Origin: Flavobacteriales bacterium
Lineage (GTDB): Bacteria; Bacteroidota; Bacteroidia; Flavobacteriales_E; Vicingaceae
DNA: 64,000 nucleotides
Assembly: GCA_013359255.1 (NCBI GenBank)
Contig: JABWCF010000001.1
Span: 176,982 to 240,981 of the forward strand
Reading direction: 5' to 3'
In this document: positions 8,552-17,613 of the stretch, one piece after another
Layout of the letters: the number at the start of each line of letters is the position of its first letter
How positions within the stretch are numbered: position 1 is the stretch's first letter
The notes under the pieces: generated by a model
What the model saw: the letters and a program-made list of their open reading frames with translations, nothing else
What the model was told of the DNA's origin: nothing
Databases searched by the model: none
Translations under genes and position numbers: made by a program

Positions 8552-9550
8552 TTGAACAAAGAAGAATTACCACAATTGTTTACCCAATTCGCCAATGTAA
8601 AAGCCTTGGTAATAGGTGATATAATGCTAGATTCGTACATTATAGGCACAGCCTACCGCATTTCGCCCGAAGCTCCTGTGCCGGTTGTAAATGTGCAAAA
8701 AAAGGAAAATAGGCCGGGTGGGGCAGCCAATGTGGCTGTAAACTTAAAATCACTCGGTGCACAAGTTTCGATGTGTGCAGTGTTGGGGAATGACGAAGAG
8801 GGAAACCTCTTACTTTCTTCCTTAGAAAAAGCCGGTATTTATACCGATGGAATAATTAAAGACGAAACACGCAATACCACTACTAAAACACGTATTGTGG
8901 CCAGTAATCATCAAATGCTTAGGGTAGACAGCGAAAACTGTGAGCCTGTAAATCAAAATATAGTAAGCGATTTAGTGAAGTATGTTCAATCGAAAATAGA
9001 AAAAAAACAATGCGATGTAATCATTTTTGAGGATTATGATAAAGGACTTTTAAGCGAATTGTTTATTCAGAAAGTAGTAGAAATAGCAAACTATCATAAA
9101 ATTCCTGTAGTGGTAGACCCTAAGAAAAATAATTTTTTCAGCTATAAAAAGGTAACACTTTTTAAGCCCAATCTTAAAGAGTTGAATGAAGGATTGAATG
9201 TATGTATACCTAAAAACGATCTTCCGGCTATTCAGTGTGCCGTAAAAGAATTAAATCAAACGCTAAATGCAGAAACCATTATGCTCACGCTTTCTGAAAA
9301 CGGGGTATTGCTTTACACTTCCAACACGTTTAAGCATATCAAAGCACACTCAAGGCAAATTGCCGATGTATCGGGTGCAGGAGATACTGTAATAAGCGTT
9401 GCAGCACTCTGTGTGGCAATGAATGTAAAGACCGATTTTATGGCTGAATTATCGAACATTGCCGGAGGCTTGGTTTGCGAAAAAGCAGGAGTTGTGCCCG
9501 TAAATAAAGATGAATTATTTAAAGAAGCCTCAAGAATAATTTACAAATAA
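8552..9550 (+). CDS. PfkB-family kinase, D-glycero-beta-D-manno-heptose 7-phosphate kinase-like
   Basis: A 332-residue ribokinase/PfkB-fold protein resembling the kinase domain of HldE (RfaE domain I). Seen in order: VIGDIMLDSYIIG with the family's DxxLD motif; ISPEAPVPVV, a strong HldE-type signature; RPGGAANVAVNLKSLGA, sugar binding; VVDPKK; and DVSGAGDTVISVAAL, PfkB signature 2 with the catalytic aspartate. The nucleotidyltransferase half of HldE is absent, as is usual in Bacteroidota, where it is a separate gene. The predicted reaction is phosphorylation at C1 of heptose-7-phosphate for LPS or glycoprotein heptose. The start codon is TTG at 8552, only 2 bp after the upstream stop; no ATG lies near, so coupling with the aminotransferase is likely. 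Substrate is inferred. Confidence 0.82.
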   Translation: MNKEELPQLFTQFANVKALVIGDIMLDSYIIGTAYRISPEAPVPVVNVQKKENRPGGAANVAVNLKSLGAQVSMCAVLGNDEEGNLLLSSLEKAGIYTDGIIKDETRNTTTKTRIVASNHQMLRVDSENCEPVNQNIVSDLVKYVQSKIEKKQCDVIIFEDYDKGLLSELFIQKVVEIANYHKIPVVVDPKKNNFFSYKKVTLFKPNLKELNEGLNVCIPKNDLPAIQCAVKELNQTLNAETIMLTLSENGVLLYTSNTFKHIKAHSRQIADVSGAGDTVISVAALCVAMNVKTDFMAELSNIAGGLVCEKAGVVPVNKDELFKEASRIIYK

Positions 9551-9553
9551 GAA

Positions 9554-11383
9554 ATGACCCTCCATTCATTTAGAGAAAAGGTAAATCTGGCTATTTACGA
9601 TAGCAAGGAAAAAGTAGATTGGATTAGAAAAGCAGTTATACTCTTTGTTTCTGTAGTTTCTATTATTACATTGGCTATTTATTACGGCTATCCGCAAACT
9701 GCCGAAACAAAAAAGCTTTTAATTAATATTATTCAAGCCGGATTTTTAGTATACGTCATTAATTATTGTGTTCAGTTTATTTACGATTTTGAACCTCTTA
9801 ATTTTATAAAACGTACCTGGTTCGAAGCGATAATTATGGCGTTACTTATTGCAGAGGGTATTAGCCATTCGTTAACTGGAAATCTTTTGCTTATTTCATT
9901 GTTTGAGCGAATAGGTGTAGTAAACATTTCTGGATACTATGCCTTGTTTGTGCAGTTTTATTTTTTGTTGGTAATACTTACCGAAGTTGTAGTGCGAAGC
10001 AATGTACTGCCCAAATTTCAACTTGACCCTTCGGCTGTTTTTATTTTTACATTTATATTTATTTCACTCTTAGGTGCCGTATTGCTTATGATGCCAGAAA
10101 TGACGACCATGCACGGCTCTATGAATTTTTTAGATGCTCTATTTACTTCAACCAGTGCCACCTGTGTAACGGGGTTAATTGTGGTTGATACAGCTACTTT
10201 TTTTACCGCAAAGGGGCAATTTATTATTATGATGCTTATTGTAGTAGGTGGAATAAATATTATTTCTTTCGGCTCTTTTATTGCACTAGCTTCAAAAGTG
10301 GGAGTAACATTAAAACATCATTCGGTAGTAGAAAATTTTGTAAATAAATCTTCTATGTTCAGTTCAAAATCAATGCTGGGCAGAGTATTGCTATGGGTAT
10401 TTATAATAGAACTGATGGCAACTGTTCTTATTTATCTTTCGTGGTCGGATGCCGTTCCGTTTAAAAATTTTGGCGACAAGGTTTTTTATTCCGTTTTTCA
10501 TGCTGTTTCGGCTTTTAACAATGCCGGCTTTTCTATTTTAACCGATGGCTTGTATAATACTGCAGTACGAGATAATTCTGCTTTACAAATAATAATTGCT
10601 TTAGTAATCTTCTTTGGTTCTTTGGGTATACTTACTTTAATTGATTTGTTTAGTTTCAGAAACATATTGGATAGAATTAGAAACCCTTGGAAACAATGGC
10701 AATTTGGCACTAAAATAGCTTTTTACTTTTCGGTAGCATTGGTAATTTCGGGTGCGGTTTTGTTTTATGTACTGGAAGCAAATAATTCACTTTACGATAA
10801 AACCATCTTTCAATCGGTAGTTCATTCTTTTTTTCAATCGGTAACTACCCGTACAGCCGGATTTAATACCATAGACTTGGTTTATGTAAGCACTCCTGCT
10901 TTATTTATTATGGTTTTTTTAATGTTTATTGGTGCTTCTTCGGGTTCAACAGGGGGAGGCATTAAAACCTCAACATTTGCTTTAATATTTGCAGCGGTTA
11001 TTTCGTCTATCCGCGATGATAAAAATGTATCATTGTTTAAGCGTACTATTTCAAACGAACTAATTTTAAGAGCATTTGCAGTGTTATTATTTTTTATTTC
11101 GGGTATATTGATATCTACTCTTCTTTTGTGTATTTCCGAAACCAATATTCTTCTTAATCCGAAGTACGGTTTTTTTGCCTTGTTTTTTGAGGTAGTTTCG
11201 TCTTATTCTACCGTAGGTCTTTCGATGGGTATAACCAGTGAATTAAGTGTAATGGGTAAAATAATTATTACCTTAAGCATGTTTGTGGGAAGGGTTGGAG
11301 CATTAACAATTGCCTTTGCTGTAGGTAAAAGAGTAATCAGCAATAAATATAAATATCCTCAGGGTTATACCATGGTGGGTTAA
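9554..11383 (+). CDS. TrkH/KtrB-family potassium uptake channel subunit
   Basis: A 609-residue polytopic membrane protein. The first about 150 residues form extra transmembrane helices, followed by four M1-P-M2 repeats of the SKT superfamily. The pore-loop segments are visible: TSTSATCVTGL, SAFNNAGFS, TTRTAGFNT and SSYSTVGLS, each with the selectivity-filter glycine. A gating-loop-like stretch GASSGSTGGGIKTSTFA follows repeat 3, as in TrkH and KtrB. It would import K+ (or Na+/K+) across the inner membrane, normally with a cytosolic TrkA/KtrA RCK partner, which is not in this window. The ATG at 9554 is 3 bp after the kinase stop. The stop overlaps the convergent mqnE stop in a TTAA, so transcripts overlap tail to tail. 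Confidence 0.9.
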   Translation: MTLHSFREKVNLAIYDSKEKVDWIRKAVILFVSVVSIITLAIYYGYPQTAETKKLLINIIQAGFLVYVINYCVQFIYDFEPLNFIKRTWFEAIIMALLIAEGISHSLTGNLLLISLFERIGVVNISGYYALFVQFYFLLVILTEVVVRSNVLPKFQLDPSAVFIFTFIFISLLGAVLLMMPEMTTMHGSMNFLDALFTSTSATCVTGLIVVDTATFFTAKGQFIIMMLIVVGGINIISFGSFIALASKVGVTLKHHSVVENFVNKSSMFSSKSMLGRVLLWVFIIELMATVLIYLSWSDAVPFKNFGDKVFYSVFHAVSAFNNAGFSILTDGLYNTAVRDNSALQIIIALVIFFGSLGILTLIDLFSFRNILDRIRNPWKQWQFGTKIAFYFSVALVISGAVLFYVLEANNSLYDKTIFQSVVHSFFQSVTTRTAGFNTIDLVYVSTPALFIMVFLMFIGASSGSTGGGIKTSTFALIFAAVISSIRDDKNVSLFKRTISNELILRAFAVLLFFISGILISTLLLCISETNILLNPKYGFFALFFEVVSSYSTVGLSMGITSELSVMGKIIITLSMFVGRVGALTIAFAVGKRVISNKYKYPQGYTMVG

Positions 11384-12510
11384 GCCGGGCATGTTTCCAT
11401 ACCATAATCTTTTATTATATTATACACACTATCTCTTTCAACCGGGTTTCTGCCTACTTGTTTTATTAATTCTATAATTTGTTCGGTTGTCATTACGGGA
11501 GTTTGCTCTTCAGCTCCTGCCATGGTGTATATTTTTGTAGAATCATCAACGGTGCCATCAATATCATCTACACCAAATGCAAGCGATAGTTGTGCTATAT
11601 TTCTGCCAATCATGGGCCAGTAGGCTTTTATGTGCGAAAAGTTGTCTAAAAAGATTCTTGAAATGGCGTAATTTCTCAAGTCTTCAATAACCGAACATTC
11701 GGGAACGTGAGCCATATCGTTTCCGGTGTTTCGAAATTTCAGCGGAATAAAAGCATTAAAACCTTTTGTTTGATCTTGCAAATTTCTTAGTCGTTCCATG
11801 TGTTCTACGCGGTGTTCGTAGCTTTCAATGTGTCCGTACAAAATAGTAGCATTGCTTGGCATATTCAAACGGTGAGCCGTTTCGTGTATCTGAAGCCATT
11901 CTTCGGAACTGCATTTGTCTTTGCAAATTTGAGAACGTATTTCTTCATTAAAAATTTCGGCCCCACCACCGGGTAAGGAGTTTTGCCCTGCTTTTTTTAA
12001 TAGTTGCAATCCTTCTTCGTAGCTAACACCCGCCTTTCGGCACATATACTCTAATTCCACAGCTGTAAATGCTTTAATGTGTATATCGGGCCGAATGGTT
12101 TTAATGTTTTTTATGAGAGTGGCAAAATAATGCAAGCCCATTTTGGGATGAACTCCGCCTACAATGTGCACTTCGGTTACATTTTTACCTTCGTAGCTTT
12201 TAATTTTATCGTAGATATCCTGTTCGCTCATTTCCCATGCATCGTATGTAGAACGTTCTCTGATAGCTCTTGAATAGGAACAAAATTTACAATCGAAAAC
12301 ACAAATATTGGTGGGTTCAATATGAAAGTTTTTATTAAAGTAGGTGTAGTTGCCGTGTTTTTGTTCGCGAATGTAGTTGGCCAAGGAACCTACAAATCCC
12401 AACTCTGCATGTTTAAATAGGTACACGCCTTCATCGAAACTGAGGCGTTGATTTTGGTACACCTTTTCTGCAATGTTGTTTAATGTGGTATCTTTTGTAA
12501 ATGTTGGCAT
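11380..12510 (-). CDS. mqnE: Aminofutalosine synthase MqnE (radical SAM)
   Basis: The track starts at 12543; the ATG at 12510 (MPTFTKDTTL) is preferred as matching the family and gives 376 residues. NICVFDCKFCSYSR holds the CxxxCxxC cluster motif for SAM cleavage. EVHIVGGVHPKMG and LPGGGAEIFNE are characteristic MqnE/MqnC-family segments, with NATILYGHIES and FIPLKFRNTGN further on. The enzyme adds the adenosyl radical to 3-[(1-carboxyvinyl)oxy]benzoate to make aminofutalosine, an early step of the futalosine menaquinone pathway. Other mqn genes are not in the window. The related MqnC and CofH have similar motifs; the AEIFNEEIR context and length favour MqnE. Transcription converges on trkH. 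Confidence 0.88.
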   Translation of the reverse strand: MPTFTKDTTLNNIAEKVYQNQRLSFDEGVYLFKHAELGFVGSLANYIREQKHGNYTYFNKNFHIEPTNICVFDCKFCSYSRAIRERSTYDAWEMSEQDIYDKIKSYEGKNVTEVHIVGGVHPKMGLHYFATLIKNIKTIRPDIHIKAFTAVELEYMCRKAGVSYEEGLQLLKKAGQNSLPGGGAEIFNEEIRSQICKDKCSSEEWLQIHETAHRLNMPSNATILYGHIESYEHRVEHMERLRNLQDQTKGFNAFIPLKFRNTGNDMAHVPECSVIEDLRNYAISRIFLDNFSHIKAYWPMIGRNIAQLSLAFGVDDIDGTVDDSTKIYTMAGAEEQTPVMTTEQIIELIKQVGRNPVERDSVYNIIKDYGMETCPA

Positions 12511-12563
12511 AGTGCGGGTTTCTGTATAGTAGTAGAAACACAAAGTTAGCGTATTTGTTCTAT

Positions 12564-12599
12564 AAAAAAAACCTGTAGCTTATAAACTACAGGGTTTTT
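12564..12599 (-). terminator. Rho-independent terminator of the M43 protease gene
   Basis: CCTGTAG (12572-12578) pairs perfectly with CTACAGG (12587-12593), flanked by A8 on the left and T5 on the right of the plus strand. Read on the minus strand it follows the protease stop at 12618 by about 20 bp and ends in a T run, so it terminates that gene. It may also act weakly in the other direction. Confidence 0.8.
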
Positions 12600-12617
12600 A
12601 CTATGAGGAGGTATTAA

Positions 12618-13874
12618 TTATTTTGAAATTACAATTTTTTGGGTGGCTTTTTGGCCTTTGGCAGAAACTTCTAAGAAATAGATGCCGCTGTTAACTTTTT
12701 CAGTGCTTATTTGGTGATTAACAAATAAAGCGTTTTTAATAGTATGTTGATAAACCACTTCGCCTAACACGTTGAAGAGGGTAAAAATGATTTCTGTATT
12801 TTCGGGAAGTTGAATTTGTAAATTTATGTTCTCTTTTGCCGGATTAGGCCAAATTTGAAGTTGATTAGAAAGTTTATAACGCTCAATTGAAGTGGATTGA
12901 CATCCATTAGAAGTTTTTAAACTAACCCTCGAAGTGTTAATGGTGGCCCACATACGGGTTTTTTGCCCGGAGGTAAACATGTTCATGCAACGGTCGTCAC
13001 TGTAGTCCATGTAGTTTTGGTAGTTATCGCCATTAGGTCCGTTAGTGCAGGATACCTGATTGCCGGAAGGGCAACCAAAAGTTTCATCGCCTTGGTTGGG
13101 AGTATCGTTAACATTATCTGAGCCATTGCACGCCCCACCGTCATCACCCCAAATGTGAAACAAATTAAACCAATGGCCTACTTCGTGGGTTGTAGTTCTC
13201 CCTTCGTTGTATGGGTAGGTAAGAGAAAAACTACCATCGGCTTTATCGCCAAAATATTTATATCCTATTACCACCCCATCGGTATTGGCTTGTCCGCCAG
13301 GAAATTGTGCGTATCCTAAAATGCCTCCGCTTAGGTTGCATACCCAAATATTTAGGTATTTGTTTCTGTCCCAGGCATTGCTTCCTCCGCTGGCATTAAA
13401 TTTTACACCGTTATCCATAGAAAAAGAAGTTTTTGTGGTTTCTTTTCGAACAATGCCGTTTGTCCAGTTTCCGTTAGGGTCGCGAGTGGCTAAGCAAAAT
13501 GAAATTTTTGAGTCGGTAGCAATCGATTTGAAGTGTGCAGGGGTTTTGGTGGTATCGGAATTGAGACGTTGAAAATCTTTGCTGAGTTTGTTTATTTGAG
13601 ATATAACTTGTGCATCAGGAATATTTTCGGCTCCTGTTCGCCACACAACATGAACCACTACCGGAATTATAATGTCGGCTGCTTCGGGTTGTTGGCTGTT
13701 GTTTTCTATCCATTCTTGTATAGATTCTTCTAAAGCTGCGTGGTTAGCTTTGTATTGGGGGTCGGCTTCAAACAACTGTTGCATATATTCCGTAGTATGG
13801 CAGCGTTGTGTTTGTTGGGCATTTACTACTTGAAGTATAAAAAATGATGCAAAAGCGAATATAACTTTTTTCAT
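12618..13874 (-). CDS. Secreted M43-family zinc metalloprotease with T9SS type A sorting domain
   Basis: A 418-residue exported protease. It has a signal peptide (MKKVIFAFASFFILQVVNAQ), a short propeptide-like region, then the pappalysin/cytophagalysin catalytic domain. The zinc site is HEVGHWFNLFH (HExxHxxGxxH type, here with N in place of the usual G), followed by NYMDYSDDRCMNMFT with the Met-turn and conserved cysteine. The last about 75 residues are a T9SS type A sorting domain: IWPNPAKENINL, then VNSGIYFLEVSAKGQ and a basic tail QKIVISK. It would be moved by Sec to the periplasm and by T9SS to the outside, where the tail is cleaved. A paralog lies at 51956-53182. The terminator at 12564-12599 ends its transcript. 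Confidence 0.9.
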   Translation of the reverse strand: MKKVIFAFASFFILQVVNAQQTQRCHTTEYMQQLFEADPQYKANHAALEESIQEWIENNSQQPEAADIIIPVVVHVVWRTGAENIPDAQVISQINKLSKDFQRLNSDTTKTPAHFKSIATDSKISFCLATRDPNGNWTNGIVRKETTKTSFSMDNGVKFNASGGSNAWDRNKYLNIWVCNLSGGILGYAQFPGGQANTDGVVIGYKYFGDKADGSFSLTYPYNEGRTTTHEVGHWFNLFHIWGDDGGACNGSDNVNDTPNQGDETFGCPSGNQVSCTNGPNGDNYQNYMDYSDDRCMNMFTSGQKTRMWATINTSRVSLKTSNGCQSTSIERYKLSNQLQIWPNPAKENINLQIQLPENTEIIFTLFNVLGEVVYQHTIKNALFVNHQISTEKVNSGIYFLEVSAKGQKATQKIVISK

Positions 13875-14010
13875 AAGAATGAATTTTAACGAACGATAAA
13901 GTTACTTTTTATTAGAATAAATTACAATTTTAAATTTTGCAGAATTTGATAGCATATATGTAAGTTGTTGAATTGCAGTTGTCTATTGCGGTTTGGTTGT
14001 TTTTTTGAAA

Positions 14011-14121
14011 GTAAAAGCAACCCTGCTAAGCACAAGGGCGTCTTATTGTGCAGGAGACCCAATATTAGTTAATCAGATAGGTAATTTTTAACTTTTCCTT
14101 CTCCTACTTTTGGATTTATGC
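14011..14121 (+). ncRNA. Candidate small RNA in the 13875-14158 intergenic gap
   Basis: The 284-bp gap between two minus-strand genes ends in a strong plus-strand terminator (14122-14158), yet no plus-strand ORF precedes it. Upstream lies a structured stretch: CCTG (14022-14025) pairs with CAGG (14051-14054) and CACAA (14031-14035) with TTGTG (14046-14050), a bulged hairpin around 33 nt long, richer in G and C than the surroundings. This is compatible with a plus-strand small RNA of roughly 110-150 nt including the terminator. I do not recognise an SRP RNA, 6S, tmRNA or RNase P core in it. Boundaries are a guess; the 5' end is not defined by a promoter that I can see. It could also be only an antisense or bidirectional terminator. 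Confidence 0.35.
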
Positions 14122-14158
14122 AAAGCCGCCCTCTATTCTGCCTGAGGGCGGCTTTTTT
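14122..14158 (+). terminator. Strong rho-independent terminator, plus-strand orientation
   Basis: A perfect 12-bp stem AAAGCCGCCCTC / GAGGGCGGCTTT (14122-14133 with 14144-14155) with a 10-nt loop, running into T8 on the plus strand. On the minus strand only three T follow the stem. The orientation therefore fits a plus-strand transcript better, although both neighbouring genes are on the minus strand; it may still act as a two-way block behind the nuclease gene, whose stop codon sits in the T run. Confidence 0.8.
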
Positions 14159-16906
14159 TTAGCACATAATACAATAATTTGATTCGGGATTATGGGTAAA
14201 GGTTGTATTTATATCGGTTAATTCAAGAATAAGTTGAGCTAGATAGAACTCAAACTCGTTAAAATTCTCTGCAGTAATGGGCGTACTGTTGTTTAGCATC
14301 ATTAAATTAGAAGGGTTACGTAGGCTTATTATAGCTGCTGTTGCGTTCGAATGTGAATGTTGTTTGTAGTAAAGCCAATTATAGAAAAAGAGCTGAAGTG
14401 CTTTTGATTTTTCTTTCTCTGTAAATAATTCTTTAATGCTTTCGAAAGTTAAATTTTTGTTCTCTACTTTTCCCGATTTGTAATCTATAATGTATGTGGT
14501 GGTTTTATCAGATTCAATTTTATCTATGGTGCCTTTAAACAAGATGGGAAAAGGGAGTGTATTCAGTTGGGTATTAAAAGTTAGTTTTTGTTCTAGGCTA
14601 ATAATGGCCATTTTCTTTTTATTGACTGAAAAATCGTTTTGGGTAATTCCTATCAATTTTTGAAGATATTTTCTACAGATTTCGAGAGCCAGAAAATTTT
14701 TTCCGGAAAGGAAATATTCTTTTGAATAGTTTTCTTCTATGGTTTCCTGCAAGTTTTTTTCTATTTTTTTTTGCATTTGAGTTAGGTCTTCACTGCTTAT
14801 TTCTTTTCCAATATAGGGCAAGTAGAGCTTTTCCAGTGTTTTGTGTAGTATGGTTCCAATGGTATGGTCTTCAATGTTTTCTTCTACAGTATTTTCTTCG
14901 CTAAGACCTAAGATGTATTTGTTGTAAAAATCTTGTTTACAATTTATGTATGTGTTGAGGTGGGTAGCCGATATGCCCGATGTGAAAATTTCTTTAATTC
15001 GGTTAAGTGCAAATTCGTTGTTTTGTATGGGCTGGTTGTTGTAGAGGCCTGTAGAAAAGGGAATATTTACAATGAGCTTTTTTATGTTAACAGAATTGTT
15101 TTTTGCCGGAAGTTCTTCTTCAATTTGTGTAATAAAGCGGCTTTTTTCTGCACCGGCAAAAGATAAATGATCGGAATTGTATATAAGATGAATGTTTTTT
15201 GTTCTTTGCAGTAGACGGTAAAAATGATATGAAAAAATAGCATCTTTTTCTTTGTAAACAGGCAAACCGAAATTTCTTTTTATAGCAAACGGAATAATGC
15301 TGTTTATTTGTTTTGAAGCAGGTAAATTTCCTTCGTTTAAAGAGAGCACAATTACGTTTTGAAAGTCGAGTGTTCGGGTTTCAAGGACTCCCATTATTTG
15401 AACACCCTCCAGGGGTTCTCCAAAAAATGGAAGTGTTTCAGTTTGTAAAAACCGGGTAAAGAATTGTTGGAAAACATTTAGTGTTTCAATAAAATGATAG
15501 GATTGTATTAGTGCAGATAGTTTATGAAATAGGTTTAAAAAATAAAAGAGATGTTCGTTTTCTATGGCATTTTCGGAAAAATGTTTTTTTATATTTTCAA
15601 TAAGGAGAACACTTTCTCTTATGAAATCGATGGGTGTTTCTGTCGGTTCTAAAAAGTGGGGTTGTGGGGTGTGCGGATTGGCTTTGCTCCAGTCGGAAGA
15701 GTTGAAAAATACTTTGTTGTTTTTCAAAATGTACTTTTCAGTTTCTATTTTTTCATTTGGGTAGAGTTTTGCAAAATAAGGGTGTTTAAGTAAGGCCAGC
15801 AAATCTTTGTAGTAAAAGCCTCTGTTTTTTTGATGAGCCGAAAATTTTTGTTTATTTAGGTGTAAGCGAATAAGGGCTTGGAAAAACGAGGCCGTGCCTG
15901 TGTTTTTAAGTGGATAGCCCATAGTAATATTTACCTTATTAATATTTTCTGGTAAGCTATCGAGCAGCGGAATAAGCAGCGATTCATTGGCTAATACCAA
16001 AGCGGTATCATTGTATTCGTTGGGTTTAATGGTATCGATTAATGAAGCGGCCAATTTAGTTTGCGAAATGTTTCCGGTAATTCCGTAAATAGTAATTACT
16101 TTTTTATCGGTTTCTAAGTTACCGTAAAAAACGGTGCTTCTATTGGGGTTATATTTTAAAATATGTTTCCGCAAAAAGGCTCCGGCTTCGTGGTGTACAT
16201 CATTAAGATAGTAGAGGTCGGCATCCCAAAAAACATGAGCTTTTTCTGTTTTTAGTAAGGTGTTTAGAACCTTTTCTTCGGAGGTGGTAAGGGCATTAAA
16301 TCCGGCAAAATAAATTTTTTCGTAAGCATTTAGTTTTTGATTTCTCCATTCTTCGTTTTCAATATTTTCAGCTACCATACGAAAGGCCATGCCGGTGTAT
16401 GCTTTTTTTTGTTTAGATAATTCTTCTTTGAATCGGGTGTAATAAAAAGGTAGTTTTTCCCAAAATTTAAGATATTGTTTTTGAAAGGGTGTTAGTTCTT
16501 CTTGTTCCGGACTCCATACTTCCAAGGCTCTGTCGGCATTAAGCGAGGTAAAAAAATGATCGGAATCAATAAGGTATTGGTCTAATTCGTTGAAATCGTT
16601 GAGCAGTGTAGTGGCCCATGAAGCAAACAAATCAATGGTTTCGGCATTATTTTTTTCTATATCGAGGTGTACCCTATAGAAAATAAATAGTTGTTCGAAT
16701 GTGTCGGCAATGTGTAATTCCGATAATTGAACAAAAAAATCTTCGATGCCCAAAATAGTGGGAGAGAATACCGGTTTTTTGTATAAATCGGAGAGATGTT
16801 TTCTTAAAAAAACTCCGGCTCTTTTGTTGGGCGAAACAATGCAAACACCTTTAGGGTTGGGGTGATTGGCGTATATATGCTGAGCTAATTGTTCAAGGAA
16901 TTTCAT
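14159..16906 (-). CDS. AddB-like PD-(D/E)XK nuclease family protein
   Basis: A 915-residue protein of the RecB-nuclease/AddB type. The N-terminus has VCIVSPNKRAGVFLRKHL, a degenerate nucleotide-binding region as in inactivated UvrD-like AddB helicase cores. NVIVLSLNEGNLP at about residue 520 matches the helicase-like motif of these proteins. The C-terminal PD-(D/E)XK nuclease is visible as ATHLNTYINCKQDFYNKYI, GTILHKTLEKLY, then FKGTIDKIES and YIIDYKSGK (catalytic D...DYK, about residues 790-812). Cysteines that would hold a 4Fe-4S cluster are one in YINCKQD and a final pair in NYCIMC at the very end, so the fourth is not obvious. It should act with an AddA/UvrD-type helicase in double-strand break processing; no such partner is in the window. 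It overlaps the response regulator start by 4 bp. Confidence 0.85.
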   Translation of the reverse strand: MKFLEQLAQHIYANHPNPKGVCIVSPNKRAGVFLRKHLSDLYKKPVFSPTILGIEDFFVQLSELHIADTFEQLFIFYRVHLDIEKNNAETIDLFASWATTLLNDFNELDQYLIDSDHFFTSLNADRALEVWSPEQEELTPFQKQYLKFWEKLPFYYTRFKEELSKQKKAYTGMAFRMVAENIENEEWRNQKLNAYEKIYFAGFNALTTSEEKVLNTLLKTEKAHVFWDADLYYLNDVHHEAGAFLRKHILKYNPNRSTVFYGNLETDKKVITIYGITGNISQTKLAASLIDTIKPNEYNDTALVLANESLLIPLLDSLPENINKVNITMGYPLKNTGTASFFQALIRLHLNKQKFSAHQKNRGFYYKDLLALLKHPYFAKLYPNEKIETEKYILKNNKVFFNSSDWSKANPHTPQPHFLEPTETPIDFIRESVLLIENIKKHFSENAIENEHLFYFLNLFHKLSALIQSYHFIETLNVFQQFFTRFLQTETLPFFGEPLEGVQIMGVLETRTLDFQNVIVLSLNEGNLPASKQINSIIPFAIKRNFGLPVYKEKDAIFSYHFYRLLQRTKNIHLIYNSDHLSFAGAEKSRFITQIEEELPAKNNSVNIKKLIVNIPFSTGLYNNQPIQNNEFALNRIKEIFTSGISATHLNTYINCKQDFYNKYILGLSEENTVEENIEDHTIGTILHKTLEKLYLPYIGKEISSEDLTQMQKKIEKNLQETIEENYSKEYFLSGKNFLALEICRKYLQKLIGITQNDFSVNKKKMAIISLEQKLTFNTQLNTLPFPILFKGTIDKIESDKTTTYIIDYKSGKVENKNLTFESIKELFTEKEKSKALQLFFYNWLYYKQHSHSNATAAIISLRNPSNLMMLNNSTPITAENFNEFEFYLAQLILELTDINTTFTHNPESNYCIMC

Positions 16907-17613
16907 TCTTCGAGCAATAATTTAAATCCTACGCCATGTATATTTATTATTTTAATTCGAGAATCTTCGGAAAGATATTTTCTAAGTTTTGTAATAAAAA
17001 CATCCATGCTTCTTCCGCTAAAATAATCATCATTTCCCCAAATACTGTTTAAAATAATTTCTCTTGCAAGCACTTGGTTTTTATGTATGCACAAAAGTTT
17101 TAACAAATCGGCTTCCTTTTTAGTAAGTAACTTTTTTTTGTTGTTGATAGTTAGTATTTGATTACGAAAATCGAAATCGTATTTACCTATGGTAAAAAGG
17201 TCTTTATCGCCTTTTGTATTTACGTTGGTTTTGTTCCGGGTTCGTTTTAAAATAGCCTCAATTCTTAAAACCAGTTCATCAAAATTAAATGGTTTCGTAA
17301 TGTAATCGTCTCCTCCAATTTTAAACCCTTTTATTTTATCTTCATTCATGCTTTTGGCTGTAAGAAAAATTATAGGCACTTCGGCATTTTGTTTACGAAT
17401 ATCTTCGGCCAAGCTAAAACCATCTTTTTTAGGCATCATTACATCGAGTAAACAAAGATCAAACGCTTCGTTTAAGAATGTTTGTAAGCCCATTTGCCCG
17501 TCTATACAAAGTTTTACATCGTATCCGGCTTTTTTCAGGTTGTCTTGTACTACAAAGCCTAGGTTGGTATCGTCTTCAACCAGTAAAATTTTTATTTTAA
17601 CAGTTTTATTCAT
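16903..17613 (-). CDS. OmpR-family response regulator (RprY-like)
   Basis: A 236-residue DNA-binding response regulator. The receiver domain has the acidic pocket LLVEDDTN, the phospho-acceptor aspartate in LCLLDVMMPKKDG, the threonine in FLTAK and the lysine in DDYITKPFNFDEL. The C-terminal winged helix of the OmpR/PhoB type follows, with LTKKEADLLKLLCIHKNQVL and RSMDVFITKLRKYL (recognition helix). It is encoded 8 bp into the end of the sensor kinase gene, so both are co-translated. The pair resembles RprX/RprY of Bacteroides, whose target genes include envelope and redox functions. Targets here are unknown. Its stop overlaps the start of the AddB-like gene by 4 bp, placing that gene in the same transcript. 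Confidence 0.9.
   Translation of the reverse strand: MNKTVKIKILLVEDDTNLGFVVQDNLKKAGYDVKLCIDGQMGLQTFLNEAFDLCLLDVMMPKKDGFSLAEDIRKQNAEVPIIFLTAKSMNEDKIKGFKIGGDDYITKPFNFDELVLRIEAILKRTRNKTNVNTKGDKDLFTIGKYDFDFRNQILTINNKKKLLTKKEADLLKLLCIHKNQVLAREIILNSIWGNDDYFSGRSMDVFITKLRKYLSEDSRIKIINIHGVGFKLLLEE

Noticed and set aside
13981-14121. SRP (4.5S) RNA or 6S RNA in the structured gap
   Set aside because: The conserved GGUCAGGUCCGGAAGGAAGCAGCC-like tip of SRP RNA and the open-bubble layout of 6S RNA are not present.
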